A DNA stretch of 64,000 bases from Betaproteobacteria bacterium. GTDB lineage: Bacteria; Pseudomonadota; Gammaproteobacteria; Burkholderiales; Rhodocyclaceae. The stretch lies in the NCBI GenBank assembly GCA_009777245.1, contig WRMF01000010.1, positions 1-64,000 of the forward strand, in the 5' to 3' direction. Made by a program: the position numbers and the translations under genes. The notes beneath the pieces are model-generated. The model was not told where the DNA came from. It worked only from the letters and a program-made list of their open reading frames with translations, and did not search any database. Positions 28,313 to 38,337 of the stretch are shown piece by piece; the stretch's first letter is position 1; every line of letters starts with the position of its first letter.

Positions 28313-31300
28313 ATGAACCGCTTTTTCCGCCGTATGTCTTTGCCGCAAAAGACGATTCTTGGGCTGGCAGTAGCCCTGTTCCCCGGCCTTGCGCTGCCGC
28401 AGGCCACGCCCGATTTCGAAATCGCCCAACGCCCGATAACAGCGGGGGTAGTTGTCGCGCCCAACCTCGTCTACATTCATGACGACTCCAGTTCGATGTC
28501 TTGGACGTTCATGCCGGATGCTTCCACGGGTTCGCATGGCTCCATCATCACGGTGAACACGAGCCTTACGTTTGGAAACTCCCAAGCCTCGCATAACATG
28601 TATTCCTCGACCTGGAACACGGTTTTCTACGATCCGCAGATGATCTACCAGCCGCCCTTGATGTGGCGGGATCATAAGATTGTTCGCATGCCGAACAGCG
28701 ATACCCTGTCTACCTTCCCGCAAGTTCGCAGAAACGGGTATCCCACGCGGTCTTATTCTTCGACAACACTTGCTCAGAATCAGACGACTGCCGCGCTTGC
28801 CGCTCTTAATATAGGGAACACCACAAACGATACCTTGAACGTAGGCATACAGTCAGTGCAAGACACCTTTACGTCCGGCAACATCGGTTCTGGCACTTTG
28901 GAGCCTGATAATCAATTGCGCTCTGCCATCTACTATGCCTATGTGCCCGGGTTCCATTCCATGCGAGATAACCCGGATTTCGATCCCGCAACGCTGGAAT
29001 CAGATCAGCGAAACTACGAGCACTGGGCTTTCCGGCAAGCGACTGCCGGCGCGTTCTTCAGAACCAATAACAGCAATGCGACTCTTTTGAACCGCACTGC
29101 CGACCCTAACCGGAGAATCGTGGTATCCCGCGCCTGTCCGCAGGTGTTTTCCGATGTGCCGGAGTCAAGGGAATATTATGGCCATGCGCATGGAACCTGC
29201 CGGGTCACGTACCGGAGCGAGGGCGTTACCAGCACTACCGGCGCGGTCAGCAATTTTACCGCAAGTCTGCCCTCGACCAATTCGTACCATGGTCGCCCCT
29301 GGTGCATCCGCTCGAACGGTTTCAACTACCGGACGGATGGCAACAACAACTTTGGCTGCGCTAGCACGTCCGTAGGCCAGGCAACATCCATGACAGGAGC
29401 GGTATCGTGTAGTAGTCATGGCAGTATGACCCCGCTGGCCTGGCAGCCTTATGGCAATGATGCCGCCGCCACCACGACGGGGACATCCTCGAACGTTCCT
29501 TTGCACCTCACCTGCCATGCAGGAAGGCATGTGATCGGGGACTCGACCGGCAAGGGGTATTACAACTCTGCTGTAGACCTTGATGACAACTATGTCTCTT
29601 ACTTCGAGTATTCAGGGCAAATCACGGGAGCGACTTCAGCCACGGGTAGTCCTGTCACCGATGCTGCGGCAAATTGCAATGCGGCTACGGGCAACCCCGG
29701 CGTTTGCAGAAACCTGTACGGCCCCGAGCAGTCCCCGCTGTATCTGGTTACGCACTATATCGGCGATGACGGCGAATTGATTGAATTGGATCAGCCTACT
29801 CGGCGCACGGTCAGGCAGGAAATCCGCAACTTCATGAACTGGTACTCCTACTACCGGAACCGCAACATGGCGGCAAAGGTGGGCATGGCCGAGGCTTTCG
29901 CTTTTCTGGTAGACCGGGAAGACACCACCAAGCCCAGCGCCGCCATGAACAATCTGGTAATCCGCCTGGGTTACGACACCATCAACTCATCCAGTATGGG
30001 ACAAGTGGCTCTCGCGAATGCGGATACCGGAAACGAGCAGACTATGACCAACACGTTTGTCAATTTCAGACCGGGGACGAATCCCAGCACCAGAATGGGG
30101 CCGCATCTCTCCAACAGGGGCGGAATCGGGGTGGTGCCTTTCCTCGATTTTCCGGCTGGCGCGCAAAATCCTGACGGAACGCCCAGCCCTTACAGCGAGC
30201 AACAGTTTGTCAAGCGCTTTTACGATTGGGTGCTTGGCATGCCCGCCCCCGCCAATACGCAGCTGACCACTTCCATGATAGCGGCGGGCGAGTACTACAG
30301 GACTGATCGTCCGTGGATGGATTATCCCCCTGTGAGAACTACCGACGCGGGTAGCGGCAATGCAAACACGTCCACCTGCCGCCGCTCGTTCACGATTCTT
30401 ATGACGGACGGCTACAATTCGCAGCAGAACCGTTCAGGCTGCACGTCCGGCGCGGTCGGCGCGCATAGCTGCACGCCCGGCGCGGAAGTCCAGTGGCGTG
30501 ACGGCACAGTGCGCCCGACCTACACGCCAAGGGCGCCTTTTAACACCAACATGAGCGGCACCTTGGGGGATTGGGCCTTGTACTACTGGAAGACCGACTT
30601 GAGACCCGGCATGACTGACGAAATTGTGCCGACGTCGCGCCATCCGATCTACAGAAAAAACGAGGCGTTCTGGCAGCACATGCAGACTTTCACCCTTGGT
30701 TTTGGCGTGCAGGGCACTCTTTCCGCCACAGAATTGAAATCTCACCTTGCCAATCCCAATGTTTGGGATCCGGATACAGGCGCATGGAGCGGCTCCCCGA
30801 TAGCGTGGAATTTTACGACGACCGGCCAACCCAACAAGGTTGACGAGTTGTTCCACGCCGGCATCGCCGGGCGCGGCGACTTTTTCGACACGACGAACGC
30901 CAGGGAGTTCGCAGACGCCTTGCGGGAGATGCTGATGTCCATGACCGGCGAAGGAGGCGGCTCCAAGAACTTCGCAGGCTCGGGCGGGCAGGGGGCGGAA
31001 GAATGGTATGTGAACGTCACTACCAATTACGAACCCGAAAACTGGACCGGCGAGGTTTATGCTCATGGTGTGTGCTCTCCGCCGTTCATCGGTTGGGAAC
31101 TGGTCGAAGGCCCCGGCAGCACCTCAAGGTGCTCCAGCAAGCTCTACGGCGCGCCGCTGAAGCAGCCGGTATGGTCAGCCTCGGAGAGGTTGAACGATCA
31201 GTATTTTTACCTGAACAACAGCAGCTGGAACGCTCGCAAGGTGTATACCTGGGGCAACGACTCCGGCGAGTCGTTTCACCAAAGCCACATCCCTGCTTCC

Positions 31301-33217
31301 TCCTTGGGTACGAATCCCTTCAACAATGTTAATCAGCACCAGAAAGCCGTGTACGACTATTTGCTGGGCGACCGGCAAAATGAAGTCAGGAGGGGCGGGA
31401 TGTTCCGCGACCGGGATTCATTGCTGGCCGACATCATCAATCCCATGCCCTACCTTCTGGGCTACTACCAGCACAATGACTACGGCTACGGCTCGCTGGA
31501 GTGCGATTCGGGCGGCAACCTGATTCAGTTGCCGGCGGGCATCGTAAGCGACAGAACCGCCGCCTGCGAACCCGAGGAGGCGACTTTCCTCACGGCTGCG
31601 GAAATCAACAGTTATCGGCAGCGCGTCATCGGCTTCAGGGATAACGGCAGACAGGCGGTTGTTTTTGCGGCCGCGAACGGCGGCATGCTGCATGCCTTTG
31701 TCGGCGGGTTGGAACCTACGGGAAATGGTCTGCAGCCCGGAGAAGAGTTGTTCGCCTATGTGCCGGCGTCGCTGCGTAGCCAACTGGTACGGCTCACCGA
31801 GCCGGGATACGCGCACCAGTATTACGTGGATGGAGCGCCGTGGGTGGGCGATATCCTCCTGAACGGCAACTGGACCTCGGTATTGGTAGGCTCCACCGGG
31901 CGCGGCAAGACCTCGGATGACCGCATCCAGCGCGGCAGCTTCTTCGCGCTGAATGTGGAGAATCCGGAAAACTTCAATCAAGGCCACGTGCTCTGGGAAT
32001 TCACCCATGACGATCTCGGCGCTCCGGTGGATATAGACCCTGTTATCGTCGCAGTACCCCAGGGCGGAAACAACCGCAACTTTGCGGCGGTCTTCGGCAA
32101 CGGTTACAACAGCGCGAACGGGCGCGCCGGACTCTTCGTCGTCCCGCTGGATCAGGGCGGTCATAACCGCGCCCTGTTCTACCCTGTTCCCGAGAACGGT
32201 CTTCCCAATGGTTTAGGCTCTCCCTACCTTCTGGATCTCACCAGCAATGGCATGATGGATCTTGCCTATGCCGGGGATGCGCAAGGAAACATGTGGAAGT
32301 TCGACCTGAGAACCGGCGGCGTGGAGCTGTTGCTTGCGGCCAGGGACGATAGAGGCGTTCCGCAACCCATCGTCGCGCCGCCCAGCGTTGTTTGCGTTGA
32401 GCATGCGCGCGCCGGCAACAGGACAGACTGCCTGGATGGGTACCAGCTTGTCGCGGGTACCGGCAAGTACTTTGAGGATACGGATTTCACCAGTCCGCAG
32501 ACGCAGTCCATCTACGGCGTGCGCCTGAACCGGGCCGGCGGGGCGATAAACCCGACAGGAGGCGTGGCGACCGGCTACGTTGCCCACCGCGACAACATGC
32601 AGGTACGGGTGTATGACGGCAATCATCCTAGAGATGACGATTTCTATCGGGAGACCACAACAGACCTGACATTCACCGCGCAGGCATGGAAGCTGGATCA
32701 GGGTACGGACATTGACAAAAACCCCGATGTGGATTACCCCAATCAAACCGGGTACGTGATTGACCTGACCGGCACGCAGAGCAATCCCATGGGAATTGCG
32801 CTGATGCGCGCGCAAGGCACGGTGCTTGTCCCCAGGACAAGGGATTTCCTGATGCCCATCACCTTGCCGTCCAGCGAGACCTGCACCGGCGACCAGGGCG
32901 GCGGATTCGCCGAGTTCAACTACGAGCAAGGCACCTGGATCAGAAGCTCGATGTTCAGGAGAATCGAGCATGGATCCAATATCTGGATTCATCAGGGCGC
33001 CGCCGGATCCGAGGTCAATCGGGACAGCAAGTACGTTCTTGGCACTGTCATGGAAGTCAGGCCAGACGGCTCAAGGGGGCTTGTGTTCAACACGGTGGGC
33101 GGCGCGCGTTATGGCTCCGGCAGACATGAGCGTCAGCAGGTGGTCAATATACCTGACCCTCACCAGATTTTTACTCCCACCCGCGCCGGACGCCAGTCCT
33201 GGCGGCAGATTCGGTAA
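28313..33217 (+). CDS. PilY1/PilC-family type IV pilus tip protein, copy B
   Basis: 1634 residues. Signal peptide and the first ~41 residues are identical to copy A, as is most of the DNA there; GAAGGAGTTGTC sets the start at 28313. A MIDAS-like 'DDSSSM' and 'FTILMTDGYN' mark the von Willebrand A-like half. The PilY1 propeller contains 'YAGDAQGNMWKFDL'. The calcium-loop equivalent reads 'DLTSNGMMD', with Thr where copy A has the second Asp, so calcium binding may be weaker. Some blocks are near-identical to A ('NFMNWYSY', 'TFTLGFGVQGTLSATELKS', 'AHQYYVDG') while intervening stretches diverge with indels. It stands alone with its own terminator. Confidence 0.9.
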   Translation: MNRFFRRMSLPQKTILGLAVALFPGLALPQATPDFEIAQRPITAGVVVAPNLVYIHDDSSSMSWTFMPDASTGSHGSIITVNTSLTFGNSQASHNMYSSTWNTVFYDPQMIYQPPLMWRDHKIVRMPNSDTLSTFPQVRRNGYPTRSYSSTTLAQNQTTAALAALNIGNTTNDTLNVGIQSVQDTFTSGNIGSGTLEPDNQLRSAIYYAYVPGFHSMRDNPDFDPATLESDQRNYEHWAFRQATAGAFFRTNNSNATLLNRTADPNRRIVVSRACPQVFSDVPESREYYGHAHGTCRVTYRSEGVTSTTGAVSNFTASLPSTNSYHGRPWCIRSNGFNYRTDGNNNFGCASTSVGQATSMTGAVSCSSHGSMTPLAWQPYGNDAAATTTGTSSNVPLHLTCHAGRHVIGDSTGKGYYNSAVDLDDNYVSYFEYSGQITGATSATGSPVTDAAANCNAATGNPGVCRNLYGPEQSPLYLVTHYIGDDGELIELDQPTRRTVRQEIRNFMNWYSYYRNRNMAAKVGMAEAFAFLVDREDTTKPSAAMNNLVIRLGYDTINSSSMGQVALANADTGNEQTMTNTFVNFRPGTNPSTRMGPHLSNRGGIGVVPFLDFPAGAQNPDGTPSPYSEQQFVKRFYDWVLGMPAPANTQLTTSMIAAGEYYRTDRPWMDYPPVRTTDAGSGNANTSTCRRSFTILMTDGYNSQQNRSGCTSGAVGAHSCTPGAEVQWRDGTVRPTYTPRAPFNTNMSGTLGDWALYYWKTDLRPGMTDEIVPTSRHPIYRKNEAFWQHMQTFTLGFGVQGTLSATELKSHLANPNVWDPDTGAWSGSPIAWNFTTTGQPNKVDELFHAGIAGRGDFFDTTNAREFADALREMLMSMTGEGGGSKNFAGSGGQGAEEWYVNVTTNYEPENWTGEVYAHGVCSPPFIGWELVEGPGSTSRCSSKLYGAPLKQPVWSASERLNDQYFYLNNSSWNARKVYTWGNDSGESFHQSHIPASSLGTNPFNNVNQHQKAVYDYLLGDRQNEVRRGGMFRDRDSLLADIINPMPYLLGYYQHNDYGYGSLECDSGGNLIQLPAGIVSDRTAACEPEEATFLTAAEINSYRQRVIGFRDNGRQAVVFAAANGGMLHAFVGGLEPTGNGLQPGEELFAYVPASLRSQLVRLTEPGYAHQYYVDGAPWVGDILLNGNWTSVLVGSTGRGKTSDDRIQRGSFFALNVENPENFNQGHVLWEFTHDDLGAPVDIDPVIVAVPQGGNNRNFAAVFGNGYNSANGRAGLFVVPLDQGGHNRALFYPVPENGLPNGLGSPYLLDLTSNGMMDLAYAGDAQGNMWKFDLRTGGVELLLAARDDRGVPQPIVAPPSVVCVEHARAGNRTDCLDGYQLVAGTGKYFEDTDFTSPQTQSIYGVRLNRAGGAINPTGGVATGYVAHRDNMQVRVYDGNHPRDDDFYRETTTDLTFTAQAWKLDQGTDIDKNPDVDYPNQTGYVIDLTGTQSNPMGIALMRAQGTVLVPRTRDFLMPITLPSSETCTGDQGGGFAEFNYEQGTWIRSSMFRRIEHGSNIWIHQGAAGSEVNRDSKYVLGTVMEVRPDGSRGLVFNTVGGARYGSGRHERQQVVNIPDPHQIFTPTRAGRQSWRQIR

Positions 33218-33247
33218 GCCGTCGCTTGACGCGACTGGACGCGAACG

Positions 33248-33279
33248 CCGGGGCAGGAAATACCTGCCCCGGTTTTTTT
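33248..33279 (+). terminator. Rho-independent terminator of pilY1-B
   Basis: Stem CCGGGGCAGG/CCTGCCCCGG, 5-nt loop, seven T, 31 bp past the stop; identical to the pilY1-A terminator. Confidence 0.92.
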
Positions 33280-33428
33280 GCCGCCTTGGTCAAGACCTAT
33301 ATAGTAGCTCGTGCAAATAAAAGGACATTCGTTCAGCAGCGAAAAGAAGCGCCATCTATAGTGCTTTTTGCAAATAACGCGACTGTCAAATGCAGCCGAT
33401 CTTGCGCACAGGCTATAACCCAACAGTC

Positions 33429-33448
33429 ATTCCCGCGAAGGCGGGAAT
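33429..33448. repeat. dRS3-like 20-bp inverted repeat
   Basis: ATTCCCGCGAAGGCGGGAAT, paired with an inverted copy at 33538. Confidence 0.75.
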
Positions 33449-33537
33449 CCAGTACGGCGTGGCAGCAAAGACAAGTTGCCAAGGCAGGAGCGGCATTCCC
33501 ATAAGGAAACGCCGGTGGAACGGAAAGGCTTGTCTGG

Positions 33538-33557
33538 ATTCCCGCCTTCGCGGGAAT
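33538..33557. repeat. dRS3-like 20-bp inverted repeat
   Basis: ATTCCCGCCTTCGCGGGAAT, partner of the repeat at 33429. Confidence 0.75.
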
Positions 33558-33700
33558 GACGATTGATTGAGCGCGGGAGCAAAGCGCTCTCCTTAGCAGT
33601 CGCGCTATTTACAAAAAGCGTTATATTTATCAGGGAGATCGACACAAGATTGCCAAATTGCTGCATTATTTAACTTCTTTTGTTTTCATCCAAGGCGATT

Positions 33701-34954
33701 ATGTCGGGGCTTTCTTTTGTGATTTTGCGGCAGTTGGCGCTAGCCGGCATTCTGGGCTGCCTTCTGGTCGGCGTCGGGTTCAATTTGATTGAGGAGCGCG
33801 GGATAAATGATTTCCTCCTGGCGCTCACTACGCCGCAGTCGGAAGACCTGGTCGACGCGAACGCCGGAGAACAGGATATTTACAAGATTATGCTGGAGGC
33901 GGTGCACAGGCGCAGCGTCATCGCGCAGGTTTTCGACAATGAATGGAATCCGCGAGGAGAAACAGCAGACCCGCGCCATGACTCCCTGCGCCCCATGCTG
34001 GAAGGCAGGACGCAAACTTTCCCGCGCGACGCGGGGCGGCATAAACACATTATTCGCATCGGCGAGGCTATAGTCGTCCAGATTCAGATTCCGGTTTTCG
34101 ACGCAGATGAGGCGCAGGCGGGCTTCCTGAGCGGAGCTTTTGTCGTACCCGGGCGAATCAGCGAACAACTGCAGCAACATTTCCGTTATGCCATGCTGGC
34201 GGTTGTGGCAGCAGTATTGCTGACGGCGGTTTTGCTCTATCCGATGATTCTTGCGTTAAACCGCCAGGTGTTGCAGACTTCGCACCAAATCATGCGCGGC
34301 AATCTGGAAATGGCGGTGACGTTAGGCACGGCGATTGCCAAGCGCGATTCCGACACGGGCAGCCACAATTACCGCGTCTGTTTTTACGCCCTGCGATTGG
34401 GCGAAGCGGTAAAACTCAATGCTGCGGATATACGCCGCCTTATCATCGGCTCGTTTTTTCACGATATCGGCAAAATCGGCATCAGCGATACGATATTGCT
34501 GAAACCGGGAAAACTTGACGACGAGGAGTTCGCGGCGATCAAACAACATGTTTCGCTCGGCCTGGAAATTACCCGTTCCTCGGAATGGCTGCGCTCCGGC
34601 AGCGATGTCATCGAATTCCATCATGAAAAGTTTAACGGCAGCGGCTATTTGAAGCAGTTGCGCGGCGAGGAAATTCCGCTTCTGGCGCGGATTTTTGCCA
34701 TCGTCGACGTATTTGACGCGCTGGCCTCAAGGCGTCCATACAAGGAAGCGATGTCGAGCGAGGAAGCTATCGCTCTGGTGCGGGAAGGCGCGGGCAGCCA
34801 TTTCGACCCGCGTCTGGTTGATATTTTCGCAGGCATGGCGACGCGTCTGCATACTGAGGTCGCCAATCTTGGCGAAAAGCAGTTGGGCAATATGCTGTTG
34901 CAGAAAATTTCATACTACTTCCTGATGCCGGACAAAGTGCCGCTGATGCCTTAG
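33701..34954 (+). CDS. Membrane HD-GYP domain phosphodiesterase-like protein
   Basis: 417 residues. A transmembrane helix (about 3-27), a periplasmic sensor of about 135 residues and a second helix (about 165-190) precede a cytoplasmic HD-GYP domain. 'FFHDIGKIGIS' supplies the HD pair near 253, and 'EFHHEKFNGSGYLKQL' near 308-320 is the GYP region. The hallmark GYP reads GYL here. HD-GYP proteins hydrolyse cyclic di-GMP or cGAMP; with the altered motif, activity or partner binding may differ. The ATG at 33701 (AAGGCG upstream) is preferred over a TTG at 33680. It is the first gene after pilY1-B; PilY1 and c-di-GMP are linked in Pseudomonas surface sensing. Confidence 0.85.
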   Translation: MSGLSFVILRQLALAGILGCLLVGVGFNLIEERGINDFLLALTTPQSEDLVDANAGEQDIYKIMLEAVHRRSVIAQVFDNEWNPRGETADPRHDSLRPMLEGRTQTFPRDAGRHKHIIRIGEAIVVQIQIPVFDADEAQAGFLSGAFVVPGRISEQLQQHFRYAMLAVVAAVLLTAVLLYPMILALNRQVLQTSHQIMRGNLEMAVTLGTAIAKRDSDTGSHNYRVCFYALRLGEAVKLNAADIRRLIIGSFFHDIGKIGISDTILLKPGKLDDEEFAAIKQHVSLGLEITRSSEWLRSGSDVIEFHHEKFNGSGYLKQLRGEEIPLLARIFAIVDVFDALASRRPYKEAMSSEEAIALVREGAGSHFDPRLVDIFAGMATRLHTEVANLGEKQLGNMLLQKISYYFLMPDKVPLMP

Positions 34955-35128
34955 AGCGGTTTTGATTTTAAGCGCAACACATTTTCGCTTCTTCTCTGCC
35001 CGCTCGTCATTCCGGCGAAGGTGGGAATACAGCACATAGCCAAAAGCCAGGTTCGGCATCCAAAACTACTCGGGACGGTGACGACATTTCCATGCAGAAA
35101 CGACGCAGGAACGGAAGTGCATTTCTGG

Positions 35129-35148
35129 ATTCCCGCCTTCGCGGGAAT
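35129..35148. repeat. dRS3-like 20-bp inverted repeat
   Basis: ATTCCCGCCTTCGCGGGAAT, with a degenerate partner about 100 bp to the left (ATTCCGGCGAAGGTGGGAAT). Confidence 0.7.
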
Positions 35149-35214
35149 GACAGATAAGTTACTGCCTGTGCATGAATGACCAGGTCGCATACGCTGGAAC
35201 CCGGAATGTGTCCA

Positions 35215-35375
35215 TTTACAGCACTTTCCTTTAATAAAGCGTCAGTCAAATGATGTGCGGGAGAGGCAGAATACCCGCATCCTCTCTCCCGCTTGCGGGA
35301 GAGGGTGGCCGTAGGCCGGGAGAGGGGAGTAAAGCGCACTCCCCGACCGTCTCGTTATTTGCGGAAAATACTATA
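35215..35375. repeat. MITE upstream of the second HD-GYP gene
   Basis: Right end GACCGTCTCGTTATTTGCGG..AATACTATA is a good family terminus; the left end (CAGCACTTTCCTTTAATAAA) is degenerate. Interior GGGAGAGGGT repeats match other members. Confidence 0.6.
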
Positions 35376-35461
35376 AACCAAAGCCGTTCCGGCGATGCGC
35401 TGCCAATTTTTTCAGAATGCGTCTATGATAAGAATCGGGTCATTGCCTTTATAATGGACAC

Positions 35462-36664
35462 ATGCTGAAAAGAATCAATGTTTCCCACGTCAAGATCGGG
35501 ATGTATATCCATGAATTCTGCGGTTCATGGATCACGCATCCGTTCTGGCGCACCCAGTTTCTCCTGTCCAATCCTGAAGACCTGCGCCGCATCCGGGAAA
35601 GCTCGTTGCGGGAACTCTGGATTGACACGGAGCGCGGGCTGGATGTCGACTCGGGCAAGGCCAACGAGGAAGCCGCAAAAAGCATTCCGCCCCCGCCCAC
35701 CTCTGTACGACCGGAGCACAAACCGGCCACGATGCGCGCCGAGATCGAGCGCGCCGCGAAAATCTGCTCCAAGGCGCGGGAGTCCATTACCTCCATGTTT
35801 CAGGAAGCCCGCATGGGACACGCCATTGAACCGGAACAGGCAATACCGCTGGTCAACGAAATTTCAGATTCCGTCATGCGCAATACGGACGCGCTCCTTA
35901 GCCTCGCCCGGCTGAAAACCGCCGACAACTACACTTACATGCACTCCGTCGCCGTTTGCGCCCTGATGATCGCGCTGGCGCGGCAAATGCAATTTTCCGA
36001 AGAAGATGTGCGTAATGCCGGATTGGGCGGGATGATTCATGATATAGGCAAAATGAAGATTCCGCTGGATATACTGAACAAAAACGGCAAGCTAACCGAC
36101 GAAGAATTCACACTCATGAAGCGCCATCCCGGCATGGGCTATGACATCCTGAAAGAAAGCGCCTCGATTCCCGATAGTGTTCTGGAAGTTTGTCACGCCC
36201 ACCATGAAAAATTGGACGGAAGCGGCTACCCGCGCAGTTTGCAAGGCGACACGATCAGCCTTTTCGCCCGCATGGGCGCAATCTGCGACGTTTATGACGC
36301 CATTACCTCGCACCGCCCCTACAAGGAAGGCTGGGATCCGGCAGAATCCCTGCACAAAATGTCGAGTTGGAAAGGCCACCTCGACATGTACCTGTTTCGC
36401 GCCTTCGTGAAAAGCCTGGGCATCTACCCTGTCGGCTCACTGGTTCGGCTAAATTCAGGGCGAATCGGCGTTGTAATCGAGCAGAACGAATCGCTGCTCG
36501 CTCCCAAAATCAAGGTCTTTTTCTCGACGCGCAGTAACTGCCGCATCGCGCCGGAAATCGTAAACCTCGCCCGCGCGGGCTGCCCGGAAAATATCATTGC
36601 CCGCGAAGAACCGGAAAACTGGAATTTCACCGACCTGGAAGACCTCTGGGCCATTCCTGCGTAA
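35462..36664 (+). CDS. HD-GYP phosphodiesterase with DUF3391 N-terminus
   Basis: 400 residues, soluble. The N-terminal DUF3391 region starts 'RINVSHVKIGMYIHE', followed by 'LRELWIDTERGLDVD'. The HD-GYP domain is canonical, with 'GMIHDIGKMKIP' near 191 and 'HAHHEKLDGSGYPRSL' near 246-258, so cyclic di-GMP hydrolysis is likely. No obvious Shine-Dalgarno is seen before the ATG ('TTTATAATGGACACATG'). A TATAAT at 35449 lies unusually close to the start, so translation may be leaderless or nearly so. It is convergent with guaA, with 32 bp between the stops. Confidence 0.9.
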   Translation: MLKRINVSHVKIGMYIHEFCGSWITHPFWRTQFLLSNPEDLRRIRESSLRELWIDTERGLDVDSGKANEEAAKSIPPPPTSVRPEHKPATMRAEIERAAKICSKARESITSMFQEARMGHAIEPEQAIPLVNEISDSVMRNTDALLSLARLKTADNYTYMHSVAVCALMIALARQMQFSEEDVRNAGLGGMIHDIGKMKIPLDILNKNGKLTDEEFTLMKRHPGMGYDILKESASIPDSVLEVCHAHHEKLDGSGYPRSLQGDTISLFARMGAICDVYDAITSHRPYKEGWDPAESLHKMSSWKGHLDMYLFRAFVKSLGIYPVGSLVRLNSGRIGVVIEQNESLLAPKIKVFFSTRSNCRIAPEIVNLARAGCPENIIAREEPENWNFTDLEDLWAIPA

Positions 36665-36696
36665 AGCTTGGCGCTCGCCATGCTCCAGCAAGGCGC

Positions 36697-38337
36697 TCAT
36701 TCCCATTCGATAGTCGCCGGGGGTTTGCCGGAAATATCAAAGACCACCCGGTTGATGCCATGCGTCTCGTTGATTATGCGGTTGGATACCCGCGCCAGCA
36801 GCTCGTAAGGCAGACGCGCCCAGTGCGCGGTCATGAAATCAGAGGTGACAACGGCGCGTAACGCTACAACATGTTCATAGGTGCGCCCATCCCCCATAAC
36901 GCCTACGCTCTTGACCGGCAGGAAAACCGCGAATGCCTGACTGGTCAGTTCATACCAGCTTTTGCCGATGCCCGCTTCTTCGCATAGCCCGACTGCGACA
37001 TCCGAGGCCTCTGCCCTGGTTTGACGCAATTCATCAATGAAAATAGCGTCCGCCTGTCGCAAAAGCTCTGCGTATTCAGCCTTTACTTCGCCCAGAATCC
37101 GCACTCCAAGGCCGGGGCCGGGGAAAGGGTGGCGATAGACTATTTCCCTGGGCAAGCCAAGCGCCACGCCCAATTCGCGCACCTCGTCCTTGAAAAGCTC
37201 TTTCAAGGGTTCCAGGAGTTTCAAACGCATCTCTTCCGGCAGACCTCCCACGTTATGATGGCTTTTGATGGTGTGCGCCCCCTTTTTGTATTTACCCGCC
37301 GACTCGATTATGTCGGGATAAATCGTGCCTTGGGCAAGCCATTTCGCGGCTGGGAGTTTTTTCGCCTCGCGCTGGAAAACCTCAATGAATTCCTTGCCGA
37401 TGATTTTCCGCTTCTGCTCCGGGTCGTCAATTCCGGCGAGCTTCTCCATGAAGTCAGCCATTGCGTTTACGCGAATGACACTGACCCCAAGATGACGGGC
37501 AAACATGTCCATCACCATGTCTCCCTCGTTCAGGCGCAAAAGGCCGTGATCAACAAACACGCAGGTCAACTGAGCGCCAATCGCGCGATGAATCAGGGCT
37601 GCCGTGACCGAGGAATCCACCCCGCCGGAAAGCCCAAGAACGACCTCTTCCTCGCCGACCTGCTCCCTAATGGAAGCGACGGCTTCGCTGATATAGTTCG
37701 CCATCACCCAATCAGCATTGCAACCGCAAATCTGACGCGCGAAACGCGCCAGAATCGCGCTTCCCTGCAAGGTATGGGTAACTTCCGGATGAAACTGAAG
37801 GCCATAGAAACGGCGGGATTCGTCCGCCATCCCCGCGATTGGACACGCGGATGTGGCGGCAATCGCGGCAAACCCCGGCGGCAGGACAGTCACCGCGTCC
37901 CCATGACTCATCCAGACCTGCAAAACCTGTTCGTCATCGGCAGAGCCGGAGAGCCTGTCCAGAAGCGCATTCCCCGTTGTCACTCGCGCTTCCGCGTAGC
38001 CGAATTCCCGCGTCTTGCCGGATGCCTCTGCCGTTATCACTTGTCCGCCCAGTTGTGTCGCCATGATCTGCATTCCATAGCAAATGCCAAGCACAGGCAC
38101 ACCCAATTCAAATACGGCGGACGGCGCGGATGGCGCGTCAGCCTCGGTTACTGTGCCGGGGCCGCCAGAGAGGATGACGCCCTTCGCGCCATAATCGCGG
38201 ATAAACGCTTCGGAAACATCATAAGGGTGAATCTCGCAAAACACCTTTGCTTCCCGCACCCGGCGGGCGATTAGCTGGGTGACTTGCGAACCGAAGTCAA
38301 GAATGAGAATTTTTTGATGGTTCATGGCGGATTTCAT
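36697..38337 (-). CDS. guaA: GMP synthase (glutamine-hydrolysing)
   Basis: 546 residues. It aminates XMP to GMP. The class I amidotransferase domain has the nucleophile in 'LGICYGMQ' and the His/Glu pair in 'LQFHPEVTH'. The ATP-pyrophosphatase domain has '[15 protein letters not shown]'. The C-terminal dimerisation domain ends '[12 protein letters not shown]'. The first ATG (38337) overlaps the upstream HNH stop as ATGA. A second ATG at 38325 (MNHQKILIL) is closer to the usual family start, so translation may begin at either. It is last in the guaB-methylase-HNH-guaA operon. Confidence 0.95.
   Translation of the reverse strand: MKSAMNHQKILILDFGSQVTQLIARRVREAKVFCEIHPYDVSEAFIRDYGAKGVILSGGPGTVTEADAPSAPSAVFELGVPVLGICYGMQIMATQLGGQVITAEASGKTREFGYAEARVTTGNALLDRLSGSADDEQVLQVWMSHGDAVTVLPPGFAAIAATSACPIAGMADESRRFYGLQFHPEVTHTLQGSAILARFARQICGCNADWVMANYISEAVASIREQVGEEEVVLGLSGGVDSSVTAALIHRAIGAQLTCVFVDHGLLRLNEGDMVMDMFARHLGVSVIRVNAMADFMEKLAGIDDPEQKRKIIGKEFIEVFQREAKKLPAAKWLAQGTIYPDIIESAGKYKKGAHTIKSHHNVGGLPEEMRLKLLEPLKELFKDEVRELGVALGLPREIVYRHPFPGPGLGVRILGEVKAEYAELLRQADAIFIDELRQTRAEASDVAVGLCEEAGIGKSWYELTSQAFAVFLPVKSVGVMGDGRTYEHVVALRAVVTSDFMTAHWARLPYELLARVSNRIINETHGINRVVFDISGKPPATIEWE

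Larger units (their letters stand above)
33357..33625. repeat. Complete MITE carrying a dRS3-like pair, 3' of pilY1-B
   Basis: Left end TATAGTGCTTTTTGCAAATA..CGCGACTGTC, right end GCAGTCGCGCTATTTACAAA..GCGTTATA; 269 bp. Two dRS3-like repeats lie inside. It is the best-preserved member of the family and the counterpart of 5520-5794. Confidence 0.75.
34955..35461. other. Intergenic region packed with repeats
   Basis: It contains a MITE-like end at 34953 (AGAGCGGTTTTGATTTTAAG), a degenerate dRS3-like sequence near 35009, a perfect one at 35129, and a MITE from about 35215 to 35375. No gene is visible. Confidence 0.6.
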
